This document shows positions 13,136-25,900 of a stretch of 64,000 nucleotides of DNA, one piece after another. The translations under genes were made by a program, and so were the position numbers. This stretch comes from Chiridota heheva (lineage: Eukaryota; Echinodermata; Holothuroidea; Apodida; Chiridotidae): positions 1,267,501-1,331,500 of the forward strand of contig JAIGNY010002020.1 in the NCBI GenBank assembly GCA_020152595.1. The letters are read 5' to 3'. How positions within the stretch are numbered: the stretch's first letter is position 1; each line of letters begins with the position of its first letter. The notes below the pieces were generated by a model. It saw nothing but the letters and a program-made list of their open reading frames with translations. It did not search any database and was not told the DNA's origin.

Positions 13136-13346
13136 GACCTCACTCAGTAAGCACTACTCGCAAAGCAATATCTGCATACTGAGTGAGACCATGCATAATA
13201 CACGTAGTGTTAAAAACCACTCAAACAATAACAAATTAGATAATCATTAAATAAAAACCCTTCTCAAAACTGACACAAGTACTTACAAGCTACGATTTTG
13301 ATTTCATTAGGATCTTGAAACTTTAAAGTATCTTTCAAACTAAGTA

Positions 13347-13487
13347 GCAAATGAAATGATGAACATTTTGTATGTAAAAAACTAAATTACGGAAGAAATG
13401 ACATTTTGATCACCTCGCAAATAAAATGATGAACATTTTGTATGTAAAAAAACTAAATTACGGAAGAAATGACATTCTGATCACTTC
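13347..13487. repeat. Tandem duplication, 70-bp unit, two copies
   Basis: GCAAATGAAATGATGAACAT begins at 13347 and an almost identical block at 13417. The copies differ at only a few positions, indicating a recent local duplication. No coding or regulatory meaning is evident. Confidence 0.7.
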
Positions 13488-14051
13488 GCAAGTCCCTCAC
13501 TTTTTGAAACACATACACAATTAGTGGTGCGCATATCACCCGAGTGCGCTGGCAACTGCTATTTGGAAAATGTTCGTCAGTGAATGCGCGTAGTGTTTGA
13601 TATAATGCTATACGCACATTGACTTCACCGATGGTCTATTCTTCGACCATTTTTTTAACTAATGAGATACATTCACCCAAGGCGCTGTTCGAAAAATAAG
13701 CCACTAGTGAAGGCTCTTGCACAGAACGTAACTTTTCACAGTTTTCTTCATTAAGCCCAACGCCCAAAACATAAGTGAATGTCTCAATATAGTATTATTG
13801 ACTACAGTGTATATACATTTGTTTAGTTTTACGTAAAAGTGTTCCATGACGATGAAAGGCCTTGTCAAAAGTTGACCTGATGTCATTGCGGAAAGGTCTA
13901 GTTATTCTAGCGGGTAGCCGAAATTCATCTACGCTTCTGTGATAAGCCAATGCAGCAGTTTCAATGTTATAAAGTTTATAGCATTTTCTGATTGTATAGC
14001 AGCCATATACAGTGGCTATAGCATTTACTACAGTCAGATGTTATCTGACTA

Positions 14052-14297
14052 TAGGCCATAGTTTGGACTTTATTAATAAATAGCAGATCTTCCAACATGA
14101 ATATAAATCATTCTTTAATTAAACTTATAGTATAATCCTGGTGGCCTTGCGACTTTGGGCGCAAGCCGGGGATTGGCCATAGTTTGGACTTTATTGATAA
14201 ATAGAAGATCTTCCAATATGAATATAAATCATCCTTTAATTAAACTTATAGTATAATTCTGGCGACCGTGTAACTTTGCGTCGCAAGCCGGGGATTG
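14052..14297. repeat. Tandem pair of the GC-tailed ~120-bp unit
   Basis: GGCCATAGTTTGGACTTTAT starts at 14054 and again at 14175, a period of about 121 bp. Each ends in GCAAGCCGGGGATTG, and a third unit begins at 14296 but breaks off after a few bases. The head-to-tail junction is the same as at 12991-13010, which suggests satellite-like amplification. Confidence 0.65.
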
Positions 14298-15264
14298 GCC
14301 ATAGTTTGGACATTAATGTGTTCAAACTTAATTGGCTCAGCTCGAAATGAATTACACGGGAGCCCTCTATTAATGTACTATTGTATCATTTTATATGTAA
14401 CAGACCTCGGAAGCTTGCAACAAAGGTTGTATTTTCTGAAACTGCGAAAGTGAAATTTGTAGGCCTACTTGTACTACTACCTAGGGACCTATATAAAGTA
14501 GGCCTTAAAGTTACTGATATTGTAACAACCCATTTTACACATTTGTTATCATATTTGGGACATTTTTGTTAGCCTACAGTGTAATTAGGTTGTTGTAGAT
14601 ACCTTGTTGTCAATGTCAACTAGGCTAACCTTAGCCTAGTACAAATCTACATACTCCAATTCCTTAGCTCTGATTTAGAGTATGAATCATTACATACATA
14701 ATTTTACACACTTAACAAAGTCAATAGGCTTCAAACATGTGTTTTTAAAATAATTTGCCCAGAAATTTTGAGCAACTTGATTTTCGATATGAGGGCTTTC
14801 ATATTTTAACCTGAAAATCAGCACACTGAAACTTGAAATTGTTTTACACATTGTGAATATTGTAATAACTCAATTGCTATCCTAAAAGATACATTTTGCG
14901 TTAAAAATACAATTTTAACACATTTTTTGTAAGCGTCTTGACAAAAATGTAACTCACACGTAAGCATTATTTCCAACCAATAAGAAGATAGAACGCTTGC
15001 GTAAAGAAATTATTGACATATTGTGAGTGCATATCTGCATCTTCTGTGCAGCCTCGAGCATATGAATGCACCATTGTGCATCCTACGTGCGTGTTAAGTG
15101 TGACGCGTACAATTTGTATGTATCAATATTAACAAAAGAACAAGGGCATTGAGGTAGTAAACTTTGAATAATGCCTAATGTTGAGGGCGTTGGTGTTAAT
15201 TTTCATGTTCTTTTGTGACCACTACTGTAGGAGAGGTAATTAGCAATCGTGTCTACTAACCTTA
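14298..15264. other. Intergenic stretch with no recognised gene
   Basis: No convincing exon, RNA gene or transposon end is seen. A short inverted motif, CTAGGCTAACCTTAGCCTAG, lies near 14620-14639 and is echoed near 16350-16370 beside the second copy of the large dispersed repeat. Confidence 0.35.
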
Positions 15265-16350
15265 GCCAGGCAGCATACCCTATGTAATCCAATGGCAATT
15301 TAAAATGGTCAAGTTGAACAGAACACTCCAATTTATGTTTCTCAAAATGATCAAGAATTCATTAATGAAAAGGTTCTAAAATTTACTTACTGTTCAAAAT
15401 ATTATTAGACAATACTATAAACTTACTTAAAATAACTTAAACATTCAAAAACTGTTACGAAATAGCGTTTTTATCAAAAAGTTGTGCGAAATATTTTCTC
15501 CATTCACCAGTACTGCTTGACCACCGCGTATAAAATGACTAACTGCATATTCGTGTAAATTTGTGTGCTCATATCCCACAGGTGTATACAATTAAATGGG
15601 AGGGTACAAAAAGTATTCATTGGCGCTCACACGATAGTCTATCACGATGGGTGAAAACATTCGCAATTGACTTGTGTGCAAGATTGATATACAAATGTAT
15701 ATCTTATTAATTAATTGGTTTGTACTTCCAAACGTCTTGCCGCTTTCTCCATGTTGGTTTTGCATAAGGACTCAGCTTAAGGAGACCAAATACACTTTAC
15801 CACAAAACGCCTTACAGTACTATCATTTAAGTTACATTAAATTCTATTCATATTTGCGGTACGCTTACTACATGCTTGGAGCTGAGAATGCACGGTAAGA
15901 GATGGGTATGCGCAAATGCTTTTCCTGAAAAATTGGGCTGCCATAAAAAAAAGTCATTCATTTGCAACATTCTTGCATTTCAGTTTGTGCTCACGATCAT
16001 AGATGTAAGCGTGCGTACATCATATTGGTTCAACACAGATCATATTTTTTGACAAACTTTTTTATAGTGAGAAAACTTTGTCGTCCGGATGGCCTATCAT
16101 AAATTTTCATCAATGGATTACTACAGAAGTAATCAAAGTACAGTATGTATGGTTTAATTTTTAGATAAAAGTAAGAAAGTTTTCATATCCCAAATTGTGT
16201 TGCACTAAATTTCTAGTGCAACTTTTTTTGACATGTGTTGTAGCCCATTGACTTTGCTTCAGTGTGTTGTTCGATTTCTTCAATACAAGTACATTCATGC
16301 TCAAATCCTACGGATTTGGGTCACTATGTGATTTGGACATGAATATTTGT
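15265..16350. repeat. Diverged dispersed repeat, short copy (about 1.1 kb)
   Basis: This is co-linear with 11470-12995 but lacks that copy's 11891-12268 block. It retains the hairpin GTTGCACTAAATTTCTAGTGCAAC at 16199-16222 and a decayed version of the second hairpin near 16293-16345. Sequence divergence between copies is high, so the family is old. Confidence 0.6.
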
Positions 16351-16562
16351 GCTAGGCTAACCTTAGAGTAGCACGAATAATATTCAAGCCCAAATCATGT
16401 AGTGACCTAGTAGACATGATTGCTGATAAATAACCTTTTCTATTGTACAGTGGTTACAAAAGAACATGAAAATAAATTGACACCGACGCCCTTAACTTTT
16501 GCCTTATATAACCATTCAAACATAAACATTAGAAACTTATTTCAACTTATGTTTTGGTAGAT

Positions 16563-16935
16563 TGTTTGTTGAAAAGATATCGCTGCCACTGGCTCTTACG
16601 ATATGTTTATCATTGCGATATCGTGATATTTTTTTCTCTCCTTGATATCAAAAATTGTTTGTTGAAAAGAAATCGCGACCACTGGCTCTTACGATATGTT
16701 GATCATTGCGATATCGTGATATTTTTTTCTCTCCTTGATATCAAAAATTGTTCGTTGAAAAGAAATCGCGACCACTGGCTCTTACGATATGTTGATCATT
16801 GCAATGTCTTGATATTTTTTTCTCTCCATGATATCAAAAATTGTTCGTTAAAAAGAAATCGCCGCCACTGGCTCTTAAGATATGTTGATCATTGCGATAT
16901 CATGATATTTTTTTTTCTCTCTATGATATAAAAGA
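16563..16935 (+). repeat. Tandem array, 93-bp unit, four copies
   Basis: Each unit reads roughly TGTTGAAAAGAAATCGCGAC, then CACTGGCTCTTACGATATG and TTGATCATTGCGATATCGTG, then a T run and CTCTCCTTGATATC. The period is 93 bp, a multiple of three, so a 125-codon frame stays open through all copies and spells a 31-residue repeat (LLKRNRDHWLLRYVDHCDI and so on). There are no splice signals or homology that would make it a gene. It is rich in GATATC and ATCGCGAT palindromes. Confidence 0.75.
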
Positions 16936-18182
16936 TACCCTGGCCAACATATATGATATGCCATTTCGGCATATCAAAGCAAAAATTTATGGAAAACAGA
17001 AGTTCAGATATATTGAAATGAATTAGATTTTAACTGAATATTTGCAGGGTATCTTATTCTTTAATGCTTCCTTTGCTTAGTTGTTATGTGGTATGGGTTA
17101 AATTAGATCTGCATGCTGAAAACCTTTTTCCTAAATTATTGATAATAACATACTGTAGTTATTGCGATATGGTGATATATAATGATATTAGTGTCCATGA
17201 TAATCGATATGTGATTCGCACCAAGGCCTAATTTTAGGTGATTCGCACTAAGGCCTAGTTCACATTAAACCAATATTTCACATTAGTTTAATTGGTGTTT
17301 TCACATATTTTACCATAGCCCTACAAAGGATGATTCACACAAATTGATTGCAAATTTGTTATTATGTCATCGCAGCTCCATTCAACACCTTTACATGTAG
17401 TACGGTACTTCTCAACACTAATTTTCATAACTGGGACTTAAACCACTGGATGAAGAAACAAATAACAAATATTGACCACATGTATTGTCTTAGTACAAAA
17501 CAAATAATATACATGCACAGATTTGCACATTAAACATGATACTAAAATTTTAGACTTGTTATAAACTTGTTTCTTGGGTATAATGGACAAGTTTGCTGTT
17601 GGAATGCAGTACACCATGTGCAAGGGTTAGATTGTATAAGAGAGGAAAAGGTCCAGTTTAAGTAAGAAGAAAACATGTGCATGAAAAAATCTCTTTATGA
17701 TGAAATGCACCTATGTACACCAGCAGACACTCTTTCGTACACAGACACAGTACTGTGGCTACAGTATAGAGTTCTCTGAGAAGTGTTTCATGAGCTGTAG
17801 GATATTACTTTTTTTTGGCTATTGCATTGTTTTTGTCTTTTCTGTAGCTATATCTTACAAAGTCAGTGGAAATATTGCTAGTGCAGTACAGTACATGTAG
17901 TTAATTCCAAATATTAGTATTTAATCTTAAAAGATATTAAGTTATTTCATTTTGTTTATCTTTAAAAACGTTTTACATTATACCTTGTGAATATTTTCCA
18001 AAAGTAAAGTTCATTTCCAGTCTTTACAGATACACAACTTGTGACATCTACCTGTAGTTGGAATTTGCATATATGCACTACACAAACAATACTATATCTA
18101 AACTACAAAAAGACCACTTTGTACGGTAATTAAATACTCATATACATATCGTGAAGTTTTAAATGAAAATACAATGACACAT
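16936..18182. other. Intergenic stretch with no recognised gene
   Basis: A short local duplication (AGGTGATTCGCAC, AAGGCCTA) occurs at about 17210-17260. Otherwise I see nothing but AT-rich sequence with scattered short open frames lacking coding character. Confidence 0.35.
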
Positions 18183-18225
18183 TTGACTCTGACTGTTGCA
18201 GTGCCATTAAACATCAATAAGCCAA
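18183..18225 (+). mobile_element. 3' tail of a truncated LINE-family insertion
   Basis: TGACTCTGACTGTTGCAGTG, then CCATTAAACATCAATAA, resembles the 3' end of the LINE fragment at 33245-33738 (GACTGTCATGGTGCTGTTAA, then ACATCAACAAACAA). A third such tail is at 63183-63222. It is most simply a severely 5'-truncated insertion. Confidence 0.4.
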
Positions 18226-18422
18226 ACAGATTAATTATCAAATCATGTGTAGATCTATTTGAAGCTGAGCCATTATTTGTTAAATAATTGGTTACATGCA
18301 GGAACATTTTACTACAAGAAACGCTACAAAAACTATTTTCCAAAGTCTCCAAAATGAGATACGCCCTAACAATGGGGAGATCACTTTAAATATGACAAGT
18401 ACAGATTAGAATTGATCTTTTT

Positions 18423-18866
18423 ACCTCTTTTGTACCTATTTACAATTTTACATACTAACCTTATTGATCTGGTACCTTTCTATATGACGTGACTGACGTT
18501 ACATACCCCTTAAACTGACTGACTGACGTTACCTCTTTTGTACTTAATTACTATTTTACATACTAACCTTATTGATCTGGTACTTTTCTATATGACGTGA
18601 CTGATGTTACATACCCCTAAATCTGCGTGATTGACGTTACCTGTTGTACTTATTTACAATTTTACATACTAACCTTATTGATCTGGTACCTTTCTATATG
18701 ACGTGACTGATGTTACCTACCCCTTATTCTGTGTGACTAACGCTACTTCTTTTGTAATTATTTACAATTTTACATACTAACCTTATTGATCTGGTACCTT
18801 TCTATATGACGTGACTGACGTTACATACCCCTTAATCTGCGTGACTGACGTTACATGTGACTGACT
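18423..18866. repeat. Tandem array, about 108-bp unit, four copies
   Basis: Units begin near 18423, 18531, 18639 and 18745 with ACCTCTTTTGTAC-like text, share TTTACATACTAACCTTATTG and CTATATGACGTGACTGACGT, and end TTACATACCCCTT. Every unit holds one or more TGACGT cores, the half-site bound by CREB/ATF proteins; a regulatory role is only a possibility. Nearby spacers contain further single TGACGTTAC motifs. Confidence 0.75.
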
Positions 18867-19920
18867 TTACCATTTTCACTCACTAATTATATATAGATGG
18901 GATTATATTCAAAAAAGTGTATATATCTGGTGAGTTGGTCCACTGAAGTAGTAGGAGAATTAAAAAGGACAGAACTGGATTGATTCACTGTAGATTGTTT
19001 GCTATATTAAAAATTAAAAATAAATTGTGACTGACATTACATATATTATGCACCCCTACTTTTAATAAACTTATATTTCTGTGATGTGCATCAATTGAAT
19101 GGTCTTAGCATTCTGGATTTTAAAGCATGATGCTTTCACATCACAAGAGCAATGGAATAGTGAAAATATAATAAAGTAATGAAATTACAGAGTCTATGCT
19201 TTTCTTTGAATATTTTCTTAAATTAAGGGCTGTTGATGATGTTTAAGATCTCATATTTTGTACAAAAAATGGTTATTTCCAGACAAAAAAATTGGTTTCC
19301 ACTAAACTTCAATGTCCCACTGTATACAACTATTTTTGAGATTAAATTAGTAAAAAATTTGATTGATTTTTTTTCATGTCCCTTTCAGGTGGAATTTCCC
19401 AGTAGTAAGTTGTGAATTAAAGTATGCAAATTTAAAATTACGAAATATTTTACTCAATAATTTGATCTATCTATTATAATTTAAAACTACAAAGATATTT
19501 TCTGAATTTTTTGCCAATTCAAAATTCATTGGACAAATGATATTATTTTTTTTTTTACTTTATACAGGTTCAACCCATTTGAAAGATTTGGCAGGGATCA
19601 TGATGGATGTGTAACAGTGTATTTGTAATAACAGAATTACCATCATGGAAAGAAAAATAATGCAGGTGTGTTTTTTTCTAATTCATATTAATTACATATT
19701 GTTGACTAAGATATTCTGAGAAGGTTGATTGGGGTTGAATCTTACATTTTTCACCACTGTTCCACGGAACAGTTCTTTCCTTAAAGTTCAGATCAAATTT
19801 CTCTGTTCCATTATTTTCATCAATAAAAAAGCAAAATCCTTGCTTTAAATTGGACTTGATATACACCTCTTTTTGTCATCATAGGCTTATCTTGTAAGAG
19901 AAGGAAATAATGGTTGGTGG
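18867..19920. other. Stretch with no recognised gene
   Basis: I see AT-rich DNA only. At 19568 a polypyrimidine tract and CAG precede a short open stretch (FNPFERFGRDHDG), but no usable donor follows before the stop, so I do not call an exon. Confidence 0.35.
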
Positions 19921-20345
19921 ATGTTTGAACAAAAAATATGCTTCTAATAAAGGTTATGAGCTGTTTTGTATCAATTATAATGTGTGGGTCAATGAGTAAA
20001 AAATTGGTTTTATACACAAAGTATATGATAATGAGGTCTTGCATCCCATTACATTAATTTGGAAGGACTGGTCAATTTGATGACACCATGTGCTGGAAAT
20101 TATATTTTCCCAACAAACAAAAAAATTTAAGGCAGTAGAGAGAAAATTGAATTCATGGGGATGTTTGAACAAAAATATATGTGTCTAACAAAAGTTATGA
20201 ACTGTTGTGTATGAATTATAATGTGTGGGTCAATGGGTAATTCTAGCCTCTTCCGGCCAAAAATCAAAGTTATACGAGTGACACTGTCAATTTGACTACA
20301 CCACATGGTGGAAATTATGTTTCAAAAAAAGAATGGGGGGAGGGG
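19921..20345. repeat. Diverged tandem pair, 240-bp unit
   Basis: ATGTTTGAACAAAAA starts at both 19921 and 20161, and both copies continue through TTATAATGTGTGGGTCAATG and a GGAAATTAT block. The copies differ by substitutions and small indels. Confidence 0.55.
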
Positions 20346-21209
20346 GAAAGATTATGTTTTGTCAAAAAAATGTTTCGTCTAAAAAAGAAAGGGTTAACAC
20401 AAAAAGTTTATCTTAATGAGGTCATGCATCCCATTACAATAATTTCTCAGAATTATTACGCATGTGTATCATTGTTTCTAGTTATTTACTCTACATTTGG
20501 AGCACTTTTCAAGCAAGCATTTTTTTTTATATGAAATAACACAATTTATGCATAATACTCATAAAGTTACATTGGCCGTTAACCCTTTATTGTATCCCCT
20601 GTACCACATTGTTACAAACTGAAAGTTCTACTAATCTTATTCTTTAATTCATATTTTTTTCATCATGACCAACCAACAGTGACAGCATGATTGTTTGATA
20701 CAGTCACCACAAGTGTGTTAGTAGGCTTGACTCACACCTATAGCATAGAGTTGAACTAATGTTAAAGCACAAATTAAATCCTTTTACTCAAATCTGTTTT
20801 CTATTTGATTGATTTTTGAAATACTTTATTAGGAGAATAAACATGATTTTTGTGAACTAATGCAATTTATTTGAATGCATTTTGTCATGAAAACATCTTC
20901 ATTCATTGATAAACTTAACCATTTCACATTATGAATTCTTGGTTTTACAAGAAATTATTTTCTTTCTCCGATGAAATATTGAGGTATCACATTTATTAAC
21001 AAAATATTGATGCATGTAAAAATAGCTTTAAGATCTTAATGGACATATGAGGCCTCACGGCATAGGTTCTGTTACCATGGAATTTGGAAATACTTAGACT
21101 TCGTGATTCTATTAGATATGCAAGGAGACTTCTATGTACATTCATATTCTATTCATATCATGCGAAATCAATGCTTGTTTATACAACTATGACAAAATAA
21201 AAGTATTAA
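20346..21209. other. Stretch with no recognised gene
   Basis: This is AT-rich DNA with no exon-like frame, RNA gene or transposon end that I can support. Confidence 0.3.
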
Positions 21210-21415
21210 TAATAATAATTCATAATTGAAATGCATTCTCACGTGAATATGACCTCTCTCTGACCCCAAATATCTCATGTCAGTTAATGCCAATGCTCTT
21301 CTTAGAGTATAACTAATAATAATTTATAATTGAAATGCATTCTCACGTGAATATGACCGTTCTCTGAACCCAAATACATGTAGCTTATGTCAGTTAATGC
21401 CAATGCTCTTCATGA
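21210..21415. repeat. Tandem duplication, about 104-bp unit
   Basis: ATAATTGAAATGCATTCTCA, then CGTGAATATGACC, occurs near 21222 and 21326, and both copies end in TCAGTTAATGCCAATGCTCT. The second copy has a small insertion (CATGTAG). Confidence 0.7.
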
Positions 21416-22486
21416 ATGAAATCTCACTTCTTGCAACCTAGACTCTCGATGGTTATCTAAAAAAAAAAAAATCCTCAAGCAATAACAATAAACTACTGTT
21501 TAAATTGTAAAATCACTATATATACTTGATTAACCATCTGACCATGTAAGACTCAGATCATTAAATGGCTTGTGGGCAGCTCGAAGCGAAGGCTTGGCAA
21601 TTCTTGCTTGAAAATGTTCAAAATAAAGAGCGTGTGTGTTTAGCTGTAGGTCGCTAACAATTATTGAATGCTATTTTTACTTGTTTGTATACAAAATAGA
21701 ACCTGTTATCAGGAAAAACTGTTTAGTGCTATAATACGTTCAAAGTAAAGTCAGAAAGTTGAATTTGCTAAGAAGAGAACTTTTGTTTTGTGAGAGGATG
21801 GAACAGGATATTAACCTGTCTAATGGTTAATGAATTCATTTCACCAGCCTTTGCAGTGTTTGGTCATCTGGCATCTATCAGCTGGCTCCTGTATATTTAA
21901 GACTAGTTGCATTACTCTGTTGAATTGGCTTTCTTTTATCTTGATAGCCTTCCCACACCATAATTTGACAGCAATTTTTAAAGACTTTGAAGAGGGAAAA
22001 TATGATTAATATGGATGAAAAATAAAAGTCAGATATGTTTGTATTACAATATAATATTTTTACAGTAGTGAACATGTCAAAATTTAACATTTTATTTTGT
22101 ATAAACTTGTTAAGAGTTTTAAGGCTGTACAGGATATGGTTTGATTTTTAGAATCTTTTAAGCCTATTAATGTTTGGCAAGAAGTTTAAGATGATGGTCA
22201 AATAACTAAATCTACTGACACATTTCACAAGGTGACCGATGAAAACCATACGATGATATATGTATGGTATGTTACACCTATGCTTGTTATTGTATTATTT
22301 TCTAATTCATCGTCATATATCACAAATTTTGTATTTATCAAAAAATGAAACAATGATGATGAGATATTTGTATGTTTTCATAAGTTGTACTGCAGTTTGT
22401 AAGAGCATTCACAATTTTACTGTAAACAGAGCTTCACATGAGCCTGTGTTGAGCATATAGAAATAAAGTAAGTTAATCCTCCACCA

Positions 22487-22714
22487 TTACTCTTTGGCCA
22501 CAGCCGAATTGTCCTGCCAGGTACCTATGTCTGACAGAGCTATGTCTGGTTCTTGGATTTGGAGTTCCATGTCTCCAGCAATCATATCCAGGAAAGTCAT
22601 ATCTTGACTACCTCTGCATGTGGTGGGAAGTCGCAAAAGAAGTAGGCCAGAAACATATTTATCCTCTGCTGGATGGTAGTGCCCCACAAAGCATGCTCTT
22701 CTCCTCAAGTTTAT
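22487..22714 (-). CDS. Candidate terminal exon on the minus strand, product unknown
   Basis: Read on the minus strand, a pyrimidine-rich acceptor (TTGCTTACTTTAG) is followed at 22714 by 75 open codons ending at a stop at 22489-22487. Residues include RRRACFVGHYHPAEDKY, SGLLLLRLPTTCRGSQDM and EPDIALSDIGTWQDNSAVA. Amino-acid composition looks more like real protein than the Lys/Asn/Ile-rich noise nearby. No partner exon or polyadenylation signal was found, and I do not recognise the sequence. It could be the last exon of a minus-strand gene, a pseudogene piece or chance. It lies just upstream of the first recognised plus-strand exon at 22990. Confidence 0.25.
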   Translation of the reverse strand: MNLRRRACFVGHYHPAEDKYVSGLLLLRLPTTCRGSQDMTFLDMIAGDMELQIQEPDIALSDIGTWQDNSAVAKE

Positions 22715-22989
22715 CTAAAGTAAGCAATTGATCAAAAGCCCTGTAGTTGAAACAGGTGAAGGACATTAAAGAATTAAAGCAAACTTTTGCATTATCAAAA
22801 CTTGATGTTTTTAGTGGATAAAAGATAGCTCAGCTTCTTCACCAGGTATTTAAGACAAGGTCATAGACAGCTAGATGTCTTCAATAGGTAGCAATAAGGC
22901 TATAGTGTCAGCCATCTTTATGAAAATGTCAGCCATTTCAAACATTGGGCTGATTTATATAAGTTTGTATTTGTTCTCCAATATTGAAG

Positions 22990-25900
22990 GACGATGATTC
23001 AAGAGTCTCGACGCCTTCATGGCCATCCAGCAGCCAGAGTAGGAGAAGCAGTTCTGACAGTGGACAAACAGCAACCTTTGTTGGCAGTTATCGTGTCAAG
23101 AGAAAAAAGTTATCAGGTAAGCCGTAACCACATGAGTAAATTATGATATTGATGTTTTTATCACCATTTTATGTCTGTCATTCACTTTTCTTTGTAGGTG
23201 TTAACATTAGGCATGACTGAAGGGATTCAGTTTGATTCAGAAATGGCAAACAAGTTTCTATATAGGATTATTGGAAGTTCATTAGAACTATTACTCAATG
23301 AAAATGTTCCAAACAACCTTGGTACAGGCAAATATTGAACTTTTCCAAATGTTAACTAACATATTTAGGTACCAACATTTAACTCTTATTTGTATGTTTT
23401 GAAACTGTATGAAAATTAAACATGATTTATTGTATTTTATCATACACCCTTTCACACTTCTGTCCACCATTTTGAATTGCGAGTAAACAATCAATATTCC
23501 CTATTGACTGTAATGATAACCATTTTTCAAGTCTCCTTATTTAAAATTCTGTCACTGTGATTTTCTTTTCTTGATATGTTATATAACTTTGAGTTAGGTA
23601 ATATTAAGTCATCAGGAAAAACTTATGTTGTCTAAACACAAAGAGTGACATTTCGGGCCGATTTTATAACCTTAGGCCATGTACAATGTGCATATTTCTA
23701 AGCGGTGCGCGATAATACTACGTAAATTACCAAGAGCGTATTTTGCTGTGTGTTCAAGCTGGTTGGTTTGTTTACTTACAACATGAATGTGACATGTCCT
23801 TCTGCACATGAGCAGACTGGAACTGTGAAAGAGTATATTTTGTTCATCATTTTTGGTTCCGATGCAATAGCATTAGCAACCTATGTGGTCATGATGGCGT
23901 GTGTGTGTGCGTATTTATGTCTGTATGTATGGCTGTGTGTTTCTGACGCCCAGCTCGTCAACCCAATTTCTCAAGAACAGTATGCTGGATTCATGTCATG
24001 TGGTACACAGATAGCCCACGGTCCGTTGATGTACCCTATTGTTTTTGATGGTGATGTCATATTAATGAGTAGGCGGGGCTTATGTAAACTTGAAATGCTC
24101 ACATTTTAACAATCACATTTTTGTTTTGTTTTATATTTGGTATAATTATGATGTTAGCTAGTGTGTACATGTTTATGATATAAAAACGCTGAATTTCATT
24201 TATATGCATAGTAGGTGGGGCTTAATATGATTTTGCTGAAAAGAGCTTGTAAACGCGATATCCCAAGATTGATAAACTGATTCACATCATGTGCGGTACA
24301 CAGATAGCCTGTGGTCTTCAGATGTGCCCTATTGTTGTGGTGGTCATGTATATTAATGAGTGTGTGGGGCTTAATAGACGAGTAACCGTATGTCCATTTT
24401 GCGTCATACTGGTCATGATAAAATTGTTAGTTATTTTGCACATGTTTATGTTATCACCGGATGTCATTAATATGCATGGTGGGCGGGTGTTGCTTAATGT
24501 GTGAAAGTGATCAAAAATTATTCTGATCACCATACCTCATCAACGGTATATCAGACTTACGTCATATGTGTAACACAGATGGGTATGGTCTGTACATATG
24601 TTCTACTGTTGTGGAAGGGATGTCATGAATATTAATGAGTAAGCGAGGCTTACCGACAAAATTTTGAATAGGATCAATGAGCAATCGTTTTTGCATCATA
24701 CTTGCTATGATAATGTTATTCATTATTGTGCACTTGTGTGCTAATGTCAACATTTGTATTGATGTGCATGGTGGACATGGCTTATAAATGAATATCATGG
24801 AACAAATATATCATCAGATGCAATGATATGACAGCTAATACAAAATTTGCAAATCAATCAGCATATGAACAAAAAAGCATCGGAACCACAAAACCTTATG
24901 GTTCTTAGTTCTGGTTATATGAAGCAATATCTTTCCTTATGAGAAATGGTCCGTCAATCATTCACAGTTTATGCACACATCACCTCCGGCATATAATACA
25001 CAACTATTTTTATTACCAGTTTTCAAACAAATTCCTCCCCTAAGACACTTAACACGGATGAGTGATTTCAATTACAAAAGTGCCCTGATTACTCAGCACT
25101 GGCTTCTGTAATTTTATAGACAAATAACTTTAGGTTTACTTGACTGTGGTGTGCATGGGAATGGCAGATATACAATCATTGTTTAGAGTGGAAACACAAT
25201 ACACTGAACAGAAAGTCGGGTCAGTAATTGCCATACCTGAGTTTTCAGGATTAACTCAGGTGTCGGGTGCGGGTAGGCTTAAAGAGAAAGTTTTCAGCAT
25301 GTTTGTGTTTTAAGCTAGTATTAATGAGGGGATATAGAAATTAAATTTTCCTTAAAATAAAAGACAAACTTTTGCACATAAGTTCTAGAACAAAAGGCTT
25401 AATTTTTTACAAGTGTTGTCATAAATTGAGGTATCATTTTTTTAAATCATGAAATAAGACTTGTGTAGTGTCTGACAATAAACTACCGACTGGTTAGCTC
25501 AATTGGTAGAGCACCCGCTTATCAGCCAGTAGGTCGTGGGCGCGTTTCCTGGCCGGGTCGTACCAAAGACTTTAAAAATGGGACCTGTTACCCTCTCGCT
25601 TGGCACTCAGCATAAGAGATTGGAGCAGGATAATAGTACAAGCTTGTGCGCCATATGTTGGCTGCAGCTTTGAGCCTCAAAAGTTTCATTGTAAAGCCTT
25701 TGAGCATGCATTGCATGTAGAAAAGTGCTGTATAAGAACTGTGTATTGTTGTTATGTCTACTAACTGTGGTGTAGCGGTTATCATACATGTCTACAGACC
25801 ACGAGGCCCTGGGTTCAAGCCTGGGTTGGGTAGACACGCCAGTGCACCACAACTGGTTATTAAAGGCGATGGACATTGCCTTGGTTGTCGATGTTATGTC

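Noticed and set aside
19568..19620. Upstream exon of the uncharacterised gene (FNPFERFGRDHDG)
   Set aside because: The acceptor is good but no GT donor in a workable phase precedes the stop.
23750..24109. 119-codon plus-strand gene
   Set aside because: Its second half lies in a three-copy tandem repeat and the first in a dispersed module; the other repeat units are not open.
25487..25560. Functional tRNA gene
   Set aside because: The A-box region is tRNA-like but the acceptor stem and B box are decayed and a SINE body follows, so it is a SINE head.
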